NCBI RefSeq assembly: GCF_000307265.1
Contig: NZ_DF158900.1
Location: 208,849 to 272,848 of the forward strand
DNA length: 64,000 nucleotides
Source: Oscillibacter ruminantium GH1
Lineage (GTDB): Bacteria; Bacillota; Clostridia; Oscillospirales; Oscillospiraceae
Direction of reading: 5' to 3'
Below the pieces are notes generated by a model. It was not told the origin of the DNA and searched no databases. It saw only the letters and a list, made by a program, of their open reading frames with translations. Below are positions 9,913-18,783 of this stretch, one piece after another (position 1 is the first letter of the stretch; each line of letters starts with the position of its first letter). The position numbers were made by a program, and so were the translations under genes.

Positions 9913-10368
9913 TCAGTCCCAGGGGTCCTTGTCGCCCCATATTTTTTTGAAGCGAAGCGGTTTCTTTTCCGACTTGACCGGTTTCGCAGGTTCGGGCGCT
10001 TCAGAAGCTGCGGAAATCGCTGTGTCATCTTCCGTGGGGCTGTCCAAATAGGCTTTGGGAAGGCCGCACAGCGGGCAGATTTCATCATTCCGGGGATGTT
10101 CCTTTTTGCAGCGGGGACAGGTGATGTGCGCGCTGTTCCCCGGTACGTAATACGGATTTGTCGTTTTTGCGGGAACAGGTTCCGGGAGAACGCTGCTACA
10201 GTCATAAAACTCCACCTTGCGGCATTTCGGGCAGATATAGAGATCCAGCTCCGGGCCCTCGTCACAGAAGAACACGGAGCGGGGGTCGGTGGTAAAATCC
10301 TTGCGCATCCTAAAGACCATAGGCGTTCCACAGCGCAGGTAGTCCAAAGACCGCGCGTTTGCATCCAT
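9913..10368 (-). CDS. Zinc-ribbon protein of unknown function
   Basis: A 151-residue protein. Visible parts: an N-terminal region ending in CG, a CPKC pair near residue 50, a CPRC...CPLC zinc ribbon near residues 87-105 and a C-terminal region rich in Glu, Pro and Lys. The ATG at 10368 follows AGGAGG and is preferred to one at 10392. I do not recognise a function. It is upstream of nfo in a likely two-gene unit. Confidence 0.7.
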   Translation of the reverse strand: MDANARSLDYLRCGTPMVFRMRKDFTTDPRSVFFCDEGPELDLYICPKCRKVEFYDCSSVLPEPVPAKTTNPYYVPGNSAHITCPRCKKEHPRNDEICPLCGLPKAYLDSPTEDDTAISAASEAPEPAKPVKSEKKPLRFKKIWGDKDPWD

Positions 10369-10476
10369 AAAAAACCTCCTGATTTGCGTCAAATCCGCGC
10401 GGTACTCCGATTTAAAAATTTCGTGCGTTTATCGGAAAGGGAGGGCCGCAGCGATACAGGTTACGAGGATACTGTC

Positions 10477-10505
10477 ATTATAGCACGCCTGCGGGTGACT
10501 GGCAA
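10477..10505 (-). promoter_or_regulatory. Promoter for the zinc-ribbon/nfo unit
   Basis: On the minus strand TTGCCA (10505-10500), a 17-base spacer and a perfect TATAAT (10482-10477), about 110 bases upstream of the ATG at 10368. Confidence 0.7.
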
Positions 10506-10512
10506 GGACACA

Positions 10513-10545
10513 AACGCGGCTCCGCCCATTCAGCAGAGCCGCGTT
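10513..10545 (-). terminator. Terminator after the mogA-type gene
   Basis: Ten-base perfect arms (10513-10522 and 10536-10545) with a 13-base loop, 13 bases past the mogA-type stop codon. Minus-strand sequence after the stem is only modestly T-rich. Confidence 0.65.
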
Positions 10546-10557
10546 GGCTTCGTTTAC

Positions 10558-11058
10558 TCAGTCCGTTAATTTGGCACAGTCCGCCGCTTCGCCGGAGAGC
10601 ATTTGCAGCCCGTGGCCCAGCGTGGGAAGAACGGCCTCCAGATTCTCCTTGGCCGCCTTGGGGCTTCCCGGCAGGTTCACGATCAGAGTCCCACCTCGGA
10701 TGCCCGCCGCCGCCCGGGACAGCATGGCCCGGGGCGTGATTGCAAGAGAGGCGGCCCGCATGGCCTCCGGGATGCCGGGCGTCATACGCTGACAGACGGA
10801 GCAGGTTGCTTCCGGCGTTACATCCCGGGGAGCAAAGCCGGTTCCGCCGGTGGTGAGGATCAGCTGCACCTCTCCTATGTCCGCCCATTCCCGCAGAAAA
10901 CGGGCGATCTCCGCCTGCTCATCCGGGACGATGGCGGTACGCAAAACTTCATAGCCCGCGTCTTGCAGCAGAGCGGAAATCAGAGGCCCGCCCTCGTCGG
11001 GGCGCTCTCCCCGGGAACTGCGATCACTGACGGTCAAAACCGCGGCTTTCCAATTCAT
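10558..11058 (-). CDS. MogA/MoaB-type molybdopterin adenylyltransferase
   Basis: A 166-residue protein of the MogA/MoaB family, which adenylates molybdopterin before metal insertion. The family pattern is clear: VSDRSSRGERPDEGGP near the start, LILTTGGTGFAPRDVTPEAT in the middle and IVNLPGSPKAAKENL near the end. AGGAGG precedes the ATG. It is the last gene of the modABC unit on the minus strand. Sequence alone does not separate MogA from MoaB. Confidence 0.92.
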   Translation of the reverse strand: MNWKAAVLTVSDRSSRGERPDEGGPLISALLQDAGYEVLRTAIVPDEQAEIARFLREWADIGEVQLILTTGGTGFAPRDVTPEATCSVCQRMTPGIPEAMRAASLAITPRAMLSRAAAGIRGGTLIVNLPGSPKAAKENLEAVLPTLGHGLQMLSGEAADCAKLTD

Positions 11059-11167
11059 TGAATCCTCCTGACCCGCGCCGAGTAAGCGGCGCGCAGCGTG
11101 TAAGTGTATTTAGGGCGACACAGCACAATACGCCTGCGGTATTTTGCAAAGATTTTGTAGTATCACC

Positions 11168-12214
11168 TCAAGATTTTTGCAGTAGCAAAATATCTTCGGG
11201 CCGGACGGCGACGGTGACAGTTTTTTCTCCATCATGAGCCCCCCACGCGGCCTTGTCAAGCTCCATCCGCAGCAGCGGCGCGTCTATCGCCGAACCGGAG
11301 GGCAGCAGCAGGACGATGGAACTGAACACGTCGTCGATCACCTTCACCACATTGCAGGAAAAGGAATTTACCTCATCCTTCGCGGCAAAGTGGACGTGGT
11401 GGGACCGGATGCCTGCCACGGTGGTCTTCGGCGGGACGGCACGGCGGCAGGAGAGCGTCAATCCCCATTCAGGTAGGAAAACATCCTCGTCCTTAGGGCT
11501 TGCGGCGGCAAAGTTCTTGCAGCCGGATAGCCGGGCGGCGGACTCCGTTCCCGGAGCAAGGAACAGCGCCTCGCGGGACTGAACTGGCTGCGTATGCCCG
11601 CCGTCCATCACACAGACCCGACGGCAGTTGCGCCAAGCCTCGCCCCGGTCGTGAGTGACCCACAGCACCGTGCCGGGAAAGGCGGCAAGGGTTTCCGAAA
11701 GCTCCAGCTCCAGCTGGTATTTCAGGTAGCTGTCCAATGCGGAAAACGGCTCGTCCAGCAGGATTGCCTGGGGCTGCGAGGCGAAAATACGGGCCAGCGC
11801 CGCGCGCTGCTGCTGCCCCCCGGAAAGGGCGGCGGGCCGCTTGGCGGCCACGTCCTCCAGTCGGAACTGGCGCAGCTTTTCCGCCACGGCAGTCTCGCGT
11901 GATGTGCTGTCCCGAACGGCCACGGCGATATTTTGCGCCACCGTCATGTTGGGGAAGAGAGCGTACTGCTGAAAGAGATACCCAACGTTTCGCTTTTGAG
12001 GAGGAAGATCAATTTTCCCAGCGCTGTCGAACAGCACTTGTCCATCCAGCTCAATTCGGCCCTCGTCCGGGCGGAGAATGCCCGCGATGCACTTGAGTGT
12101 CACGGATTTGCCGCAGCCGGAGGCACCCAGAAGCGCCAGAGCCTCGTTTTCCGCAGAGAACTGGGATTCCAGCAGAAAAGAGCCCATGCGCTTGCGAATA
12201 TCGACGTGAAGCAT
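11168..12214 (-). CDS. modC: Molybdate ABC transporter ATP-binding protein
   Basis: A 348-residue ATPase. Walker A GASGCGKS (residues 30-37), the ABC signature LSGGQQQR and Walker B ILLDEPFSALD are present. The C-terminal third resembles a molybdate-binding TOBE-type domain. The ATG at 12214 overlaps the modB stop by one base (TGATG), so the two are translationally coupled. It energises uptake of molybdate through ModB. Confidence 0.93.
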   Translation of the reverse strand: MLHVDIRKRMGSFLLESQFSAENEALALLGASGCGKSVTLKCIAGILRPDEGRIELDGQVLFDSAGKIDLPPQKRNVGYLFQQYALFPNMTVAQNIAVAVRDSTSRETAVAEKLRQFRLEDVAAKRPAALSGGQQQRAALARIFASQPQAILLDEPFSALDSYLKYQLELELSETLAAFPGTVLWVTHDRGEAWRNCRRVCVMDGGHTQPVQSREALFLAPGTESAARLSGCKNFAAASPKDEDVFLPEWGLTLSCRRAVPPKTTVAGIRSHHVHFAAKDEVNSFSCNVVKVIDDVFSSIVLLLPSGSAIDAPLLRMELDKAAWGAHDGEKTVTVAVRPEDILLLQKS

Positions 12215-12882
12215 CAGCGCCGCCCTCCTCTCTGCCGGGATTCCAGCAGATTTACCGCCAGCAGCACCACGGCGGAGATGGCCAGATTCACCAGCACCCA
12301 TTGGGTGGCTCCCGCATCGTCCCCGGTGCGCCAGAGCTGATAAACGGTGGTGGAGATGGTGGCGGTGCGTCCGGGTGTGTACCCGGCGATCATGGACGTG
12401 GCGCCGTATTCCCCCAGTGCACGGGCAAAGGCCAGCACGGTCCCCGCCAAGATTCCCTGCTTGCAATAGGGCATCCGCACACGCCAGAAAATATACGAAT
12501 TGGAAAGGCCCAGCGTCCGTCCCGCGTCCGCCAGCGTCTCGTCAAAGGACTCAAAGGCGCCCCGGGCCGTGCGGTACATCAGGGGAAAGGCCACCACCAC
12601 CGTGGCGAAAATGGCGCTCCACCAAGTCATGACCAGCTTCGTGTCGAAGTGGGCCAGAAACCAACCGCCAACCACGCGGTTTGGACCCAGCAGACGCAGC
12701 AGAAGATACCCGACCACCGTGGGCGGCAGAACCAGCGGCAGCGTCAGCACCACGTCCAGCACGCCCTTTACAAGGCGGGGCAGGCGGGCAATGTAATAAG
12801 CCGCCAAAAGCCCTAGAAAAAACACGGCAACCGTGGAGATGGCGGAGATACGCAGGGAGTTATAAAGGGGATACCAGTCCAT
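12214..12882 (-). CDS. modB: Molybdate ABC transporter permease
   Basis: A 222-residue membrane protein with about five transmembrane segments. The cytoplasmic loop that docks on ModC (EYGATSMIAGYTPGRT) fits the ABC permease EAA pattern. LPLVLPPTVVGYLLL is typical of ModB. GGAGG lies before the ATG. It is downstream of modA and overlaps modC. Confidence 0.94.
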   Translation of the reverse strand: MDWYPLYNSLRISAISTVAVFFLGLLAAYYIARLPRLVKGVLDVVLTLPLVLPPTVVGYLLLRLLGPNRVVGGWFLAHFDTKLVMTWWSAIFATVVVAFPLMYRTARGAFESFDETLADAGRTLGLSNSYIFWRVRMPYCKQGILAGTVLAFARALGEYGATSMIAGYTPGRTATISTTVYQLWRTGDDAGATQWVLVNLAISAVVLLAVNLLESRQRGGRR

Positions 12883-12902
12883 GGGGAACCTCCTGAATGA
12901 TA

Positions 12903-12938
12903 CTGAAAGGCCGGGCAGAACTTCTGCCCGGCTTTCAG
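12903..12938 (-). other. Strong hairpin between modA and modB
   Basis: Arms 12903-12920 and 12922-12938 pair almost fully with one bulged base. It lies 16 bases past the modA stop. No T-run follows on the minus strand, so it probably protects the modA message or partly stops transcription, giving more binding protein than transporter. Confidence 0.65.
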
Positions 12939-12954
12939 TTTACCAGATTTTAAA

Positions 12955-13833
12955 TTACTTCACAACCGTGAAACCCACGGATTCAAAAATCGCGGCGCTC
13001 TCAGCGGTGGTCAGATAATCGAGGAATGCCTTTGCCTCAGCGGGATGCTGAGAACCGGACAGAACGGCGGCGGGGTAGATCACCTGACCGCACATCTCGG
13101 CGGTGGCGCTGTCCACCACGGTAAGACCGGCGGAGGCGGCGTCTGTGGCATAGATCACGCCGCAGTCCACAGTTCCCTCGCTGACCTGCGTGGTGACTTC
13201 CTTCACGTTGGAGCCGTAAGTCAGAACGCCGGCGGTGTTCAGTGCGTCTTCCTCAAGCCCGTAGAAAGAGAAAATCTTCTGGGTGTACTGGCCCACGGGC
13301 ACGTCGCTGTTGCCCATCGCCAGCAGAATGTCGCCGCTCTTCAGGTGCTCGGCCAGCTGGTCAAAGCTCTCAATTCCCTTGGGATTGCCTTCGGGAACCA
13401 CCAGCGTCACCTTGTTTTCCAGCAGGTTGATGCGGGTGGAGGCGTCGATCATATCCAGACCGTCGGGATTCTTGTCCGCATCGTCCTTCAAGGAACCGTC
13501 CAGCGCGTTCATCTGCTTCTGGGCGGCGGAGATGAAGAGATCGCAGTCCGCGCCTTCTTTGATCTGGGTCAGCAGGGTGCCGGAGGACTCATAGGTGGGG
13601 ATCACGGTTACGTTGGGGGCTACGGTTTTATAGGCTTCGATGATCTGGTCGATGGTTTCCGTCATGGATGCGGCGGCAAAGACGATGATTTCCACCGGCT
13701 CGCCTGCGGGAGCGGAAGATGCCGAACCGGAGCCGGACGCGGAACCGGAGGATGCTGCGGGAGCGGTCGCGCCGCAGGCGGCCAGAGCCAGAGACATGGC
13801 CAGAGCCAAGGTCAGTGCAAGTGCTTTTTTCAT
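12955..13833 (-). CDS. modA: Molybdate-binding lipoprotein ModA
   Basis: A 292-residue extracellular solute-binding protein. A signal peptide with a lipobox (LAAC, Cys near residue 20) is followed by a Ser/Gly-rich linker and the ModA fold, with IVFAAASMTETI, a TYESSGTLLTQIKEG segment and DVPVGQYTQKI. It catches molybdate outside the membrane for ModBC. The ATG at 13833 follows AAAGGAAG; the longer frame upstream has no such site. Confidence 0.93.
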   Translation of the reverse strand: MKKALALTLALAMSLALAACGATAPAASSGSASGSGSASSAPAGEPVEIIVFAAASMTETIDQIIEAYKTVAPNVTVIPTYESSGTLLTQIKEGADCDLFISAAQKQMNALDGSLKDDADKNPDGLDMIDASTRINLLENKVTLVVPEGNPKGIESFDQLAEHLKSGDILLAMGNSDVPVGQYTQKIFSFYGLEEDALNTAGVLTYGSNVKEVTTQVSEGTVDCGVIYATDAASAGLTVVDSATAEMCGQVIYPAAVLSGSQHPAEAKAFLDYLTTAESAAIFESVGFTVVK

Positions 13834-13951
13834 GTGTACAAAACTTCCTTTCTTATGTTGGTGGCGCTCCAAATCAGAGCGTTTCCTATCTGAACTCCCG
13901 AGGGAGATTGCAGACCGTGGTACTTTTTCGAGGTGAACGACTGGGGAAAAC

Positions 13952-13974
13952 TTCGCGCCCAAACAGGGCGCGAA
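13952..13974 (-). terminator. Terminator after the molybdopterin-binding gene
   Basis: Nine-base perfect arms (13952-13960, 13966-13974) with a five-base loop, six bases past the stop of the upstream gene, followed by GTTTT on the minus strand. It suggests modABC is at least partly a separate unit. Confidence 0.65.
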
Positions 13975-13979
13975 ATTCC

Positions 13980-15002
13980 TTATTTTCCAAATGGACAGTC
14001 CGGCCAGTGGCAGGGTTTGCATCCAAGGCACAGACCGCCGTTGCCCAGCGCCACAATATCGCTCCGGGAGACGGGGACGCCCGCCGCCACCGGCGGCAGA
14101 ACCAAATCAAACACCGTGGCTCCGGCAAACATGACACAGCCGGGCAGGCCCATCACGGGCGTGCCGTCTGAAAAATAGCCCAACAGGAACATGGCACCGG
14201 GCAGGACGGGCGCGCCGTAGGTTACGATTTCCGCCCCTGCGGCCTTGATGCCGCCGGGGGTGTTGTCGTCAGGATCCACGCTCATTCCACCGGTACACAG
14301 CACCAGATCCACGCCTTTGGCTCGCATCTGATTGATGGCGATGGCCACATTTTCCACCCCGTCGCCGGAGAAAATCTGCGCAACCGTTTCAATGCCCACA
14401 GCTTCCAGTTTCCGCTTTACCGCCGGGGTAAATTTGTCCTCGATCAGCCCTTTTTTGACCTCGCTGCCGGTGGTAACAATGCCTGCGGTTTTCAGCTTGA
14501 AGGGGAGAACGTTCAGCAGAGGCGCGGCTCCCGCAGCTTCCTCGGCTTCTTCCAGCGTGGTTTCCGAAACCACCAGAGGAATGACCCGCATGCCCGCCAG
14601 CTTGTCTCCTGCTTTCACCGCCGTGCCGCCCTTGCGGGTGGCCAGCATCACGTCCGGGACGGAATTAACCGCGTTGAGCTTTTCCACATCCACGGTGAAA
14701 TACCCGTCGCACTCCGCGAACAGCTCGATCTTGCCCTCTTTGATGTCCTCGGTCCGGCGGATATTTTGCCCCATGGACAGTCCGCACAGACGCATAGCTG
14801 CGTCGTCCTCGTGGAGCATTCCGGGGTGCAGCTCCCAAACATACAGATTTTCCTTACCCATGGAGAGAAGCACGGGGATATCCTCCTCCGTGACCACATG
14901 GCCCTTGCGAAAGCGGGCGCCCTTGAATTCACCCGGAATGATTTGTGTCAGATCATGGCACAGGACATGGCCCACGGCCTCTTGCGTTTTGATGAGCTTC
15001 AT
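13980..15002 (-). CDS. Molybdopterin-binding protein, MoeA-like
   Basis: A 340-residue protein with a MoCF (molybdopterin-binding) domain at about residues 165-310: IVTTGSEV, FSGDGVENVAIAIN and LVLCTGGMSVDPDDNTPGG. The N-terminal part is not the full MoeA fold. The C-terminus is Cys-rich (CLGCKPCHWPDC), which could bind a metal or iron-sulfur centre; this is inference. Clostridia carry such proteins beside molybdenum hydroxylase genes. Its start overlaps the MOSC gene stop (ATGA). Confidence 0.85.
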   Translation of the reverse strand: MKLIKTQEAVGHVLCHDLTQIIPGEFKGARFRKGHVVTEEDIPVLLSMGKENLYVWELHPGMLHEDDAAMRLCGLSMGQNIRRTEDIKEGKIELFAECDGYFTVDVEKLNAVNSVPDVMLATRKGGTAVKAGDKLAGMRVIPLVVSETTLEEAEEAAGAAPLLNVLPFKLKTAGIVTTGSEVKKGLIEDKFTPAVKRKLEAVGIETVAQIFSGDGVENVAIAINQMRAKGVDLVLCTGGMSVDPDDNTPGGIKAAGAEIVTYGAPVLPGAMFLLGYFSDGTPVMGLPGCVMFAGATVFDLVLPPVAAGVPVSRSDIVALGNGGLCLGCKPCHWPDCPFGK

Positions 15003-15442
15003 GCCCTCGCCTCCAGAATTTCAATTTCGTCGCCGGAGCGAACCGTTCCCTCCCGCACGACCACGGCAAAAATGCCCTCGGTGGGCATCACGCATTTGCC
15101 CACGGCCTTTTTAATGGCGCAGTCATTGTGGCACTCCTTGCCGATCTGCGTGACTTCCACCTCGGTTTCCCCAATGCGCAGATGGGTTCCCACAGGCAGG
15201 TGCTTCAAATCAATGCCCACGGTGTTGATGTTTTCCGCAAACACCCCGTCGGTCAGGGGAATGGGGCAGGCGGCGCGCATAGTGTCCACGCTCTCCTCCG
15301 CCAGCAGGGAAATCTGACGGTGCCAGTCTCCGGCGTGAGCGTCGCCTACGATGCCGTGTCGCATTTTCAGAAGAATCTCAGAAACGGGATGCTTCTGCAT
15401 TCCTTTCTGCTCGCTGATATTGACGGATGTAACCTTTGCCAT
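14999..15442 (-). CDS. MOSC-domain protein
   Basis: A 147-residue single MOSC domain, related to the C-terminal domain of Moco sulfurase, which carries sulfur or binds the cofactor. GIVGDAHAGDWHRQISLL and the conserved Cys in IGKECHNDC are visible. GGAGG precedes the ATG at 15442. It overlaps the next gene by four bases and follows moaC by one base, so it belongs to the cofactor operon. Confidence 0.9.
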   Translation of the reverse strand: MAKVTSVNISEQKGMQKHPVSEILLKMRHGIVGDAHAGDWHRQISLLAEESVDTMRAACPIPLTDGVFAENINTVGIDLKHLPVGTHLRIGETEVEVTQIGKECHNDCAIKKAVGKCVMPTEGIFAVVVREGTVRSGDEIEILEARA

Positions 15443-15443
15443 A

Positions 15444-15932
15444 TCAAACCTCCGCAATGTATTCGCCGCTTTTTCCACCGGTTTTTTTCAGCAGACGGAT
15501 ATTTTGAATACACATGTCCTTCTGAACGGCCTTGCACATGTCGTAAATCGTCAGCGCCGCCACAGAAACGGCAGTCAGCGCCTCCATTTCAACGCCGGTC
15601 ACGCCGCTGCAAGCCACTGTCGCTAAGATTTCCACGCGGCAAGGATTTTTGCTCAAGTGAAAGGCAACATCGATTTTTGTCAGGGGCAGGGGGTGGCACA
15701 TGGGGATCAGTTCCCAATTCCGCTTGGCGGCCATAATGCCCGCCACTTGAGCCACTGCCAGCACGTCGCCCTTTTTCATCGTACCGTCTTTAATTTTTTG
15801 CAGGACTTCGGGAGAGACGAGAATTTCGCCGCCCGCCAGAGCTTCCCGTTGGGTAACGGGTTTCATTCCTACATCCACCATATGTGCGCGGCCCTGCTCG
15901 TTGAAATGCGTCAGTTCGTGTTCAGTGTCCAT
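15444..15932 (-). CDS. moaC: Cyclic pyranopterin monophosphate synthase
   Basis: A 162-residue MoaC, the second enzyme of molybdopterin synthesis, which acts after MoaA. Diagnostic blocks: [54 protein letters not shown] and [11 protein letters not shown] chose the ATG at 15932 after AGGAG. Further upstream in the frame there is no MoaC similarity. Confidence 0.97.
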   Translation of the reverse strand: MDTEHELTHFNEQGRAHMVDVGMKPVTQREALAGGEILVSPEVLQKIKDGTMKKGDVLAVAQVAGIMAAKRNWELIPMCHPLPLTKIDVAFHLSKNPCRVEILATVACSGVTGVEMEALTAVSVAALTIYDMCKAVQKDMCIQNIRLLKKTGGKSGEYIAEV

Positions 15933-16022
15933 GAGGGCGCTCCTTTTTGCGTTTTGTCTTGCGGAAAAATGCAGTGGGCTTCGCTCCAAGGCGTTCTCCG
16001 TTCTCGCGTCTTCCGTCCTACT

Positions 16023-16050
16023 CACGGAAAAGTCCAGGGGCTTTTCCGTG
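16023..16050 (-). other. Hairpin in the moaA-moaC gap
   Basis: Perfect 10-base arms (16023-16032 and 16041-16050) with an eight-base loop, in the 192-base gap between moaA and moaC. There is no gene in this gap. It may shape relative expression of moaA and moaC; no T-run follows. Confidence 0.5.
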
Positions 16051-16124
16051 AAAGCGGAGGAGCAACGGAGCGGCACAAGCTTTCGGCAGAGCCGGAAGTG
16101 CGTGGAGCGCAGTTTGCTCCTCCG

Positions 16125-17069
16125 CTAGCCGCCGATCTCGTTCATATTTCTGCTCGTGTCGCTGCCGCCGTCCGTCAGGTGGTGCTGCTCCGGCTTTTGG
16201 GCAATGCCCCGCCGGATCGCGTTTTCCAATTCCGCACCGTGGAGTCCGCGAAGGGAAAGCTCTGCGTCGCTGTGGAGGCAGGGCTTCAATTTCCCGTCCG
16301 CCGTGACCCGAATCCGGTCGCACCGGCTGCAAAAGCGGTGGCTCATGGGTTCGATCAACCCCACGGTTCCTCTCCAGCCGGGAACGCGGTAACGCGCCGC
16401 CGTACCGGAAGATTCGCAGGGCCGCAAGGCCGGGACGCGCCGCAGAACCTCCTCCGCCGGGAGAAAGCAATGCTGCTCCCAATCGGCGCACTGCCCCATG
16501 GGCATTAGTTCGATAAAACGAATTTCCCATGGGTGGTGCTCCGTTAAAGCAACGAAGTCTCCGATCTCGTCGTCATTCAGACCGCCGATCAGAACCACAT
16601 TGCATTTTAAATGTGTAAATCTGGCTCGTTCCGCCGCCTCCAATCCCGCCAGCACGTCGGCAAGACAGCCGCAGCGGGTAATGCTGGAAAAACGATCCGG
16701 ATAAAGGGTATCCAAACTCACGTTCAGGCGGCTCACGCCGGCTTCTTTAAGCACCGCGGCCAACTGAGGCAAGAGACTTCCGTTGGTGGTCATGCACAGT
16801 TCCTCAAGACCTTCAATGGCGGAAAGTCCCCGGCAGATATCTAAAATTCCACGCCGAACCAGCGGTTCGCCGCCGGTAAGCCGGATTTTTTTCACGCCGC
16901 AGTTCACTGCCGCCCGGCCAATTTCCACGCATTCTTCCACGGACAAAATGTCTCGATGCGCCCGCTTTTCAACGCCCGCCTCCGGCATACAATACCGGCA
17001 GCGATAATTGCACAGATCCGTCACCGACAGCCGCAGATATCGAATTGTCCGCCCGCAGTTGTCCTGCAT
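16125..17069 (-). CDS. moaA: GTP 3',8-cyclase (radical SAM)
   Basis: A 314-residue MoaA that starts molybdopterin synthesis from GTP. The radical SAM cluster cysteines are Cys20, Cys24 and Cys27, TGGEPLVRRG follows, and the C-terminal second cluster motif CSRCDRIRV...CL is present. The ATG at 17069 has GGAGG in front and is preferred to one at 17126. It is the first gene of the minus-strand molybdenum block. Confidence 0.97.
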   Translation of the reverse strand: MQDNCGRTIRYLRLSVTDLCNYRCRYCMPEAGVEKRAHRDILSVEECVEIGRAAVNCGVKKIRLTGGEPLVRRGILDICRGLSAIEGLEELCMTTNGSLLPQLAAVLKEAGVSRLNVSLDTLYPDRFSSITRCGCLADVLAGLEAAERARFTHLKCNVVLIGGLNDDEIGDFVALTEHHPWEIRFIELMPMGQCADWEQHCFLPAEEVLRRVPALRPCESSGTAARYRVPGWRGTVGLIEPMSHRFCSRCDRIRVTADGKLKPCLHSDAELSLRGLHGAELENAIRRGIAQKPEQHHLTDGGSDTSRNMNEIGG

Positions 17070-17107
17070 AAACGCCTCCGTGATACTCAAGTGGGATGAA
17101 CGAAAAC

Positions 17108-17136
17108 AGTTTATCATTTCTGTCAAAAGAAGTCAA
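17108..17136 (-). promoter_or_regulatory. Promoter for moaA
   Basis: Minus strand: TTGACT (17136-17131), 17-base spacer, TAAACT (17113-17108), about 40 bases before the moaA ATG. It is back to back with the yqeC promoter. Confidence 0.6.
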
Positions 17137-17157
17137 GAAAAGAGAAGCTGCTCTGCC

Positions 17158-17186
17158 TTGACGGAGGTGCGGGGAAGTGTTATTCT
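17158..17186 (+). promoter_or_regulatory. Promoter for yqeC-yqeB
   Basis: TTGACG (17158-17163), 17-base spacer, TATTCT (17181-17186), 33 bases before the ATG. Diverges from the moaA promoter, so cofactor synthesis and selenium-hydroxylase genes share one control region. Confidence 0.6.
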
Positions 17187-17218
17187 TTTGAAAAGAGAAC
17201 GAAGGAAGGAAAACGACG

Positions 17219-17878
17219 ATGGACTGGACGCGTGTTCTGGAGATTCACCCCGGTGTTACCGCCGTGATCGGCGGCGGTGGAAAGACCGCGCTTTTGCGAA
17301 CGCTGGGAGAAGAATTGTCGGAGACGGGTGGCAGCGTGCTGCTGTGTACAACCACGCGGATCTTTCCGTTTGACGATCTGCCCTGTGTCACAGAGGCGGA
17401 GGAAGACGCACTTCTGGCCGCGCGGGAAAAAAGCGGCTTGATTTGCACCGGGACGCTGCTGGAAAACGGAAAGCTGACTGTTCCGGCGGTTCCGATGGCG
17501 CGGCTTGCGGCGCTGTTCGATTATGTGCTGGTGGAGGCCGACGGCTCGGCCCACCGCCCCATGAAGGCCCACGCGCCCCATGAGCCGGTGATTCCGATGG
17601 AGGCTATGCAGACAATCTGCGTGGTGGGTGCGTCCGGCTTTGGATGTCCCATTCAAGAGGCGGCGCATCGACCGGAGCGCTATGCGGAGCTGGCTGGCGC
17701 GGCGGAGACGGAGGTTGTTACCCCAGAGATCGCCGCCGCGGTTTTGCGGGCGGAAAAGTTGCATCGGCGCGTGCTGATTAATCAAGCGGAGCTGGCGATT
17801 GAAGAGGCGAAAAAACTGGCGGAGCTTTTGGACTGTCCCGCGGTGGCAGGCTCCCTGCTCCTTGGAGAAATTTTTTGA
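17219..17878 (+). CDS. yqeC: Selenium cofactor biosynthesis protein YqeC
   Basis: A 219-residue protein with a P-loop GGGGKT near residue 18, and EADGSAHRPMKAH and FGCPI segments typical of the YqeC family. YqeC occurs with selenium-dependent molybdenum hydroxylases; its exact reaction is not known. AAGGAAGG precedes the ATG. yqeB follows 30 bases later. Confidence 0.88.
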   Translation: MDWTRVLEIHPGVTAVIGGGGKTALLRTLGEELSETGGSVLLCTTTRIFPFDDLPCVTEAEEDALLAAREKSGLICTGTLLENGKLTVPAVPMARLAALFDYVLVEADGSAHRPMKAHAPHEPVIPMEAMQTICVVGASGFGCPIQEAAHRPERYAELAGAAETEVVTPEIAAAVLRAEKLHRRVLINQAELAIEEAKKLAELLDCPAVAGSLLLGEIF

Positions 17879-17908
17879 CCGCCTTGGGCGGAGAAAGAGA
17901 GACTGGTC

Positions 17909-18694
17909 ATGCTGACAGTGATTCGCGGTGCGGGAGATATTGCCACGGGGATTGCACTGCGCCTGTGGCGCAGCGGCGTACAGGTGGTGATGACGGACCT
18001 CAGCAATCCCACCGCCATCCGGCGGACGGTCTGCTTTTCACAGGCCATCGTGCTGGGGCGGGCCACAGTGGAGGATGTGACGGCGGTCCGGGCGGAGACG
18101 GCGGTGAAGGCGCTTGCCTTATTAAAGGAGGGGGTAATTCCCGTCCTGCCGGACGCAGAGGGGAAGTGTATCCCCCAGTTGCGGCCCGATGCGGTGGTGG
18201 ATGCGATCCTTGCCAAAAAGAATCTGGGGACAACGATTACGGATGCGCCTGTGGTGGTGGCGGTGGGCCCCGGTTTCACAGCGGGAGTGGACTGCCACGC
18301 AGTGGTGGAGACTATGCGGGGCCACACGCTGGGCCGGACGTATTACACCGGCTCAGCCCTGCCCAACACGGGGATTCCCGGTCTGATCGGCGGTTTTTCC
18401 GGCGAACGGGTTCTCCGGGCACCGGCGGACGGCGTGTTTCATCAAAGACTGGATATCGGCGCAATGGTCACGGAGGGCGATGTGGCCGGGGAGGTGGAAG
18501 GGTTACCCATGCACTGTACGCTTACCGGCGTTCTGCGGGGGATTCTGGCGGACGGCACGCCTGTTTTCAAGGGGATGAAGGCTGGAGACGTGGACCCCCG
18601 GGGGCAGGAGGCGAATTGCTTCACCGCGTCGGACAAGGCGCTGGCAGTGGGCGGCGGCGTATTGGAGGCCGTTTTCCACCTGACGCGGCAGTGA
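17909..18694 (+). CDS. yqeB: YqeB-family protein of the selenium-dependent molybdenum hydroxylase system
   Basis: A 261-residue protein starting MLTVIRGAGDIATGIALRL, a Rossmann-like N-terminus as in XdhC-related proteins, then VVVAVGPGF and GSALPNTGIPG. The family (EF2563-type) is found almost only beside selenium-dependent molybdenum hydroxylases and is proposed to mature them. It pairs with yqeC here. Confidence 0.88.
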   Translation: MLTVIRGAGDIATGIALRLWRSGVQVVMTDLSNPTAIRRTVCFSQAIVLGRATVEDVTAVRAETAVKALALLKEGVIPVLPDAEGKCIPQLRPDAVVDAILAKKNLGTTITDAPVVVAVGPGFTAGVDCHAVVETMRGHTLGRTYYTGSALPNTGIPGLIGGFSGERVLRAPADGVFHQRLDIGAMVTEGDVAGEVEGLPMHCTLTGVLRGILADGTPVFKGMKAGDVDPRGQEANCFTASDKALAVGGGVLEAVFHLTRQ

Positions 18695-18783
18695 GAGAGC
18701 CGCCTGCGGCAACAGGTAAACGGTAAAACGATCGGTCTATGCACCGCATCTTTGGCTTAATCACCGAAAAACGGCAAAAATGA

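Noticed and set aside
11059..11167. Possible molybdenum-cofactor riboswitch before the mogA-type gene
   Set aside because: Only a short six-base hairpin (11075-11080 with 11087-11092) is seen; no Moco-RNA-like fold was recognised.
16018..16530. Minus-strand frame overlapping the moaA 3' end
   Set aside because: Different frame of moaA; Arg/Pro-rich shadow without a ribosome site.
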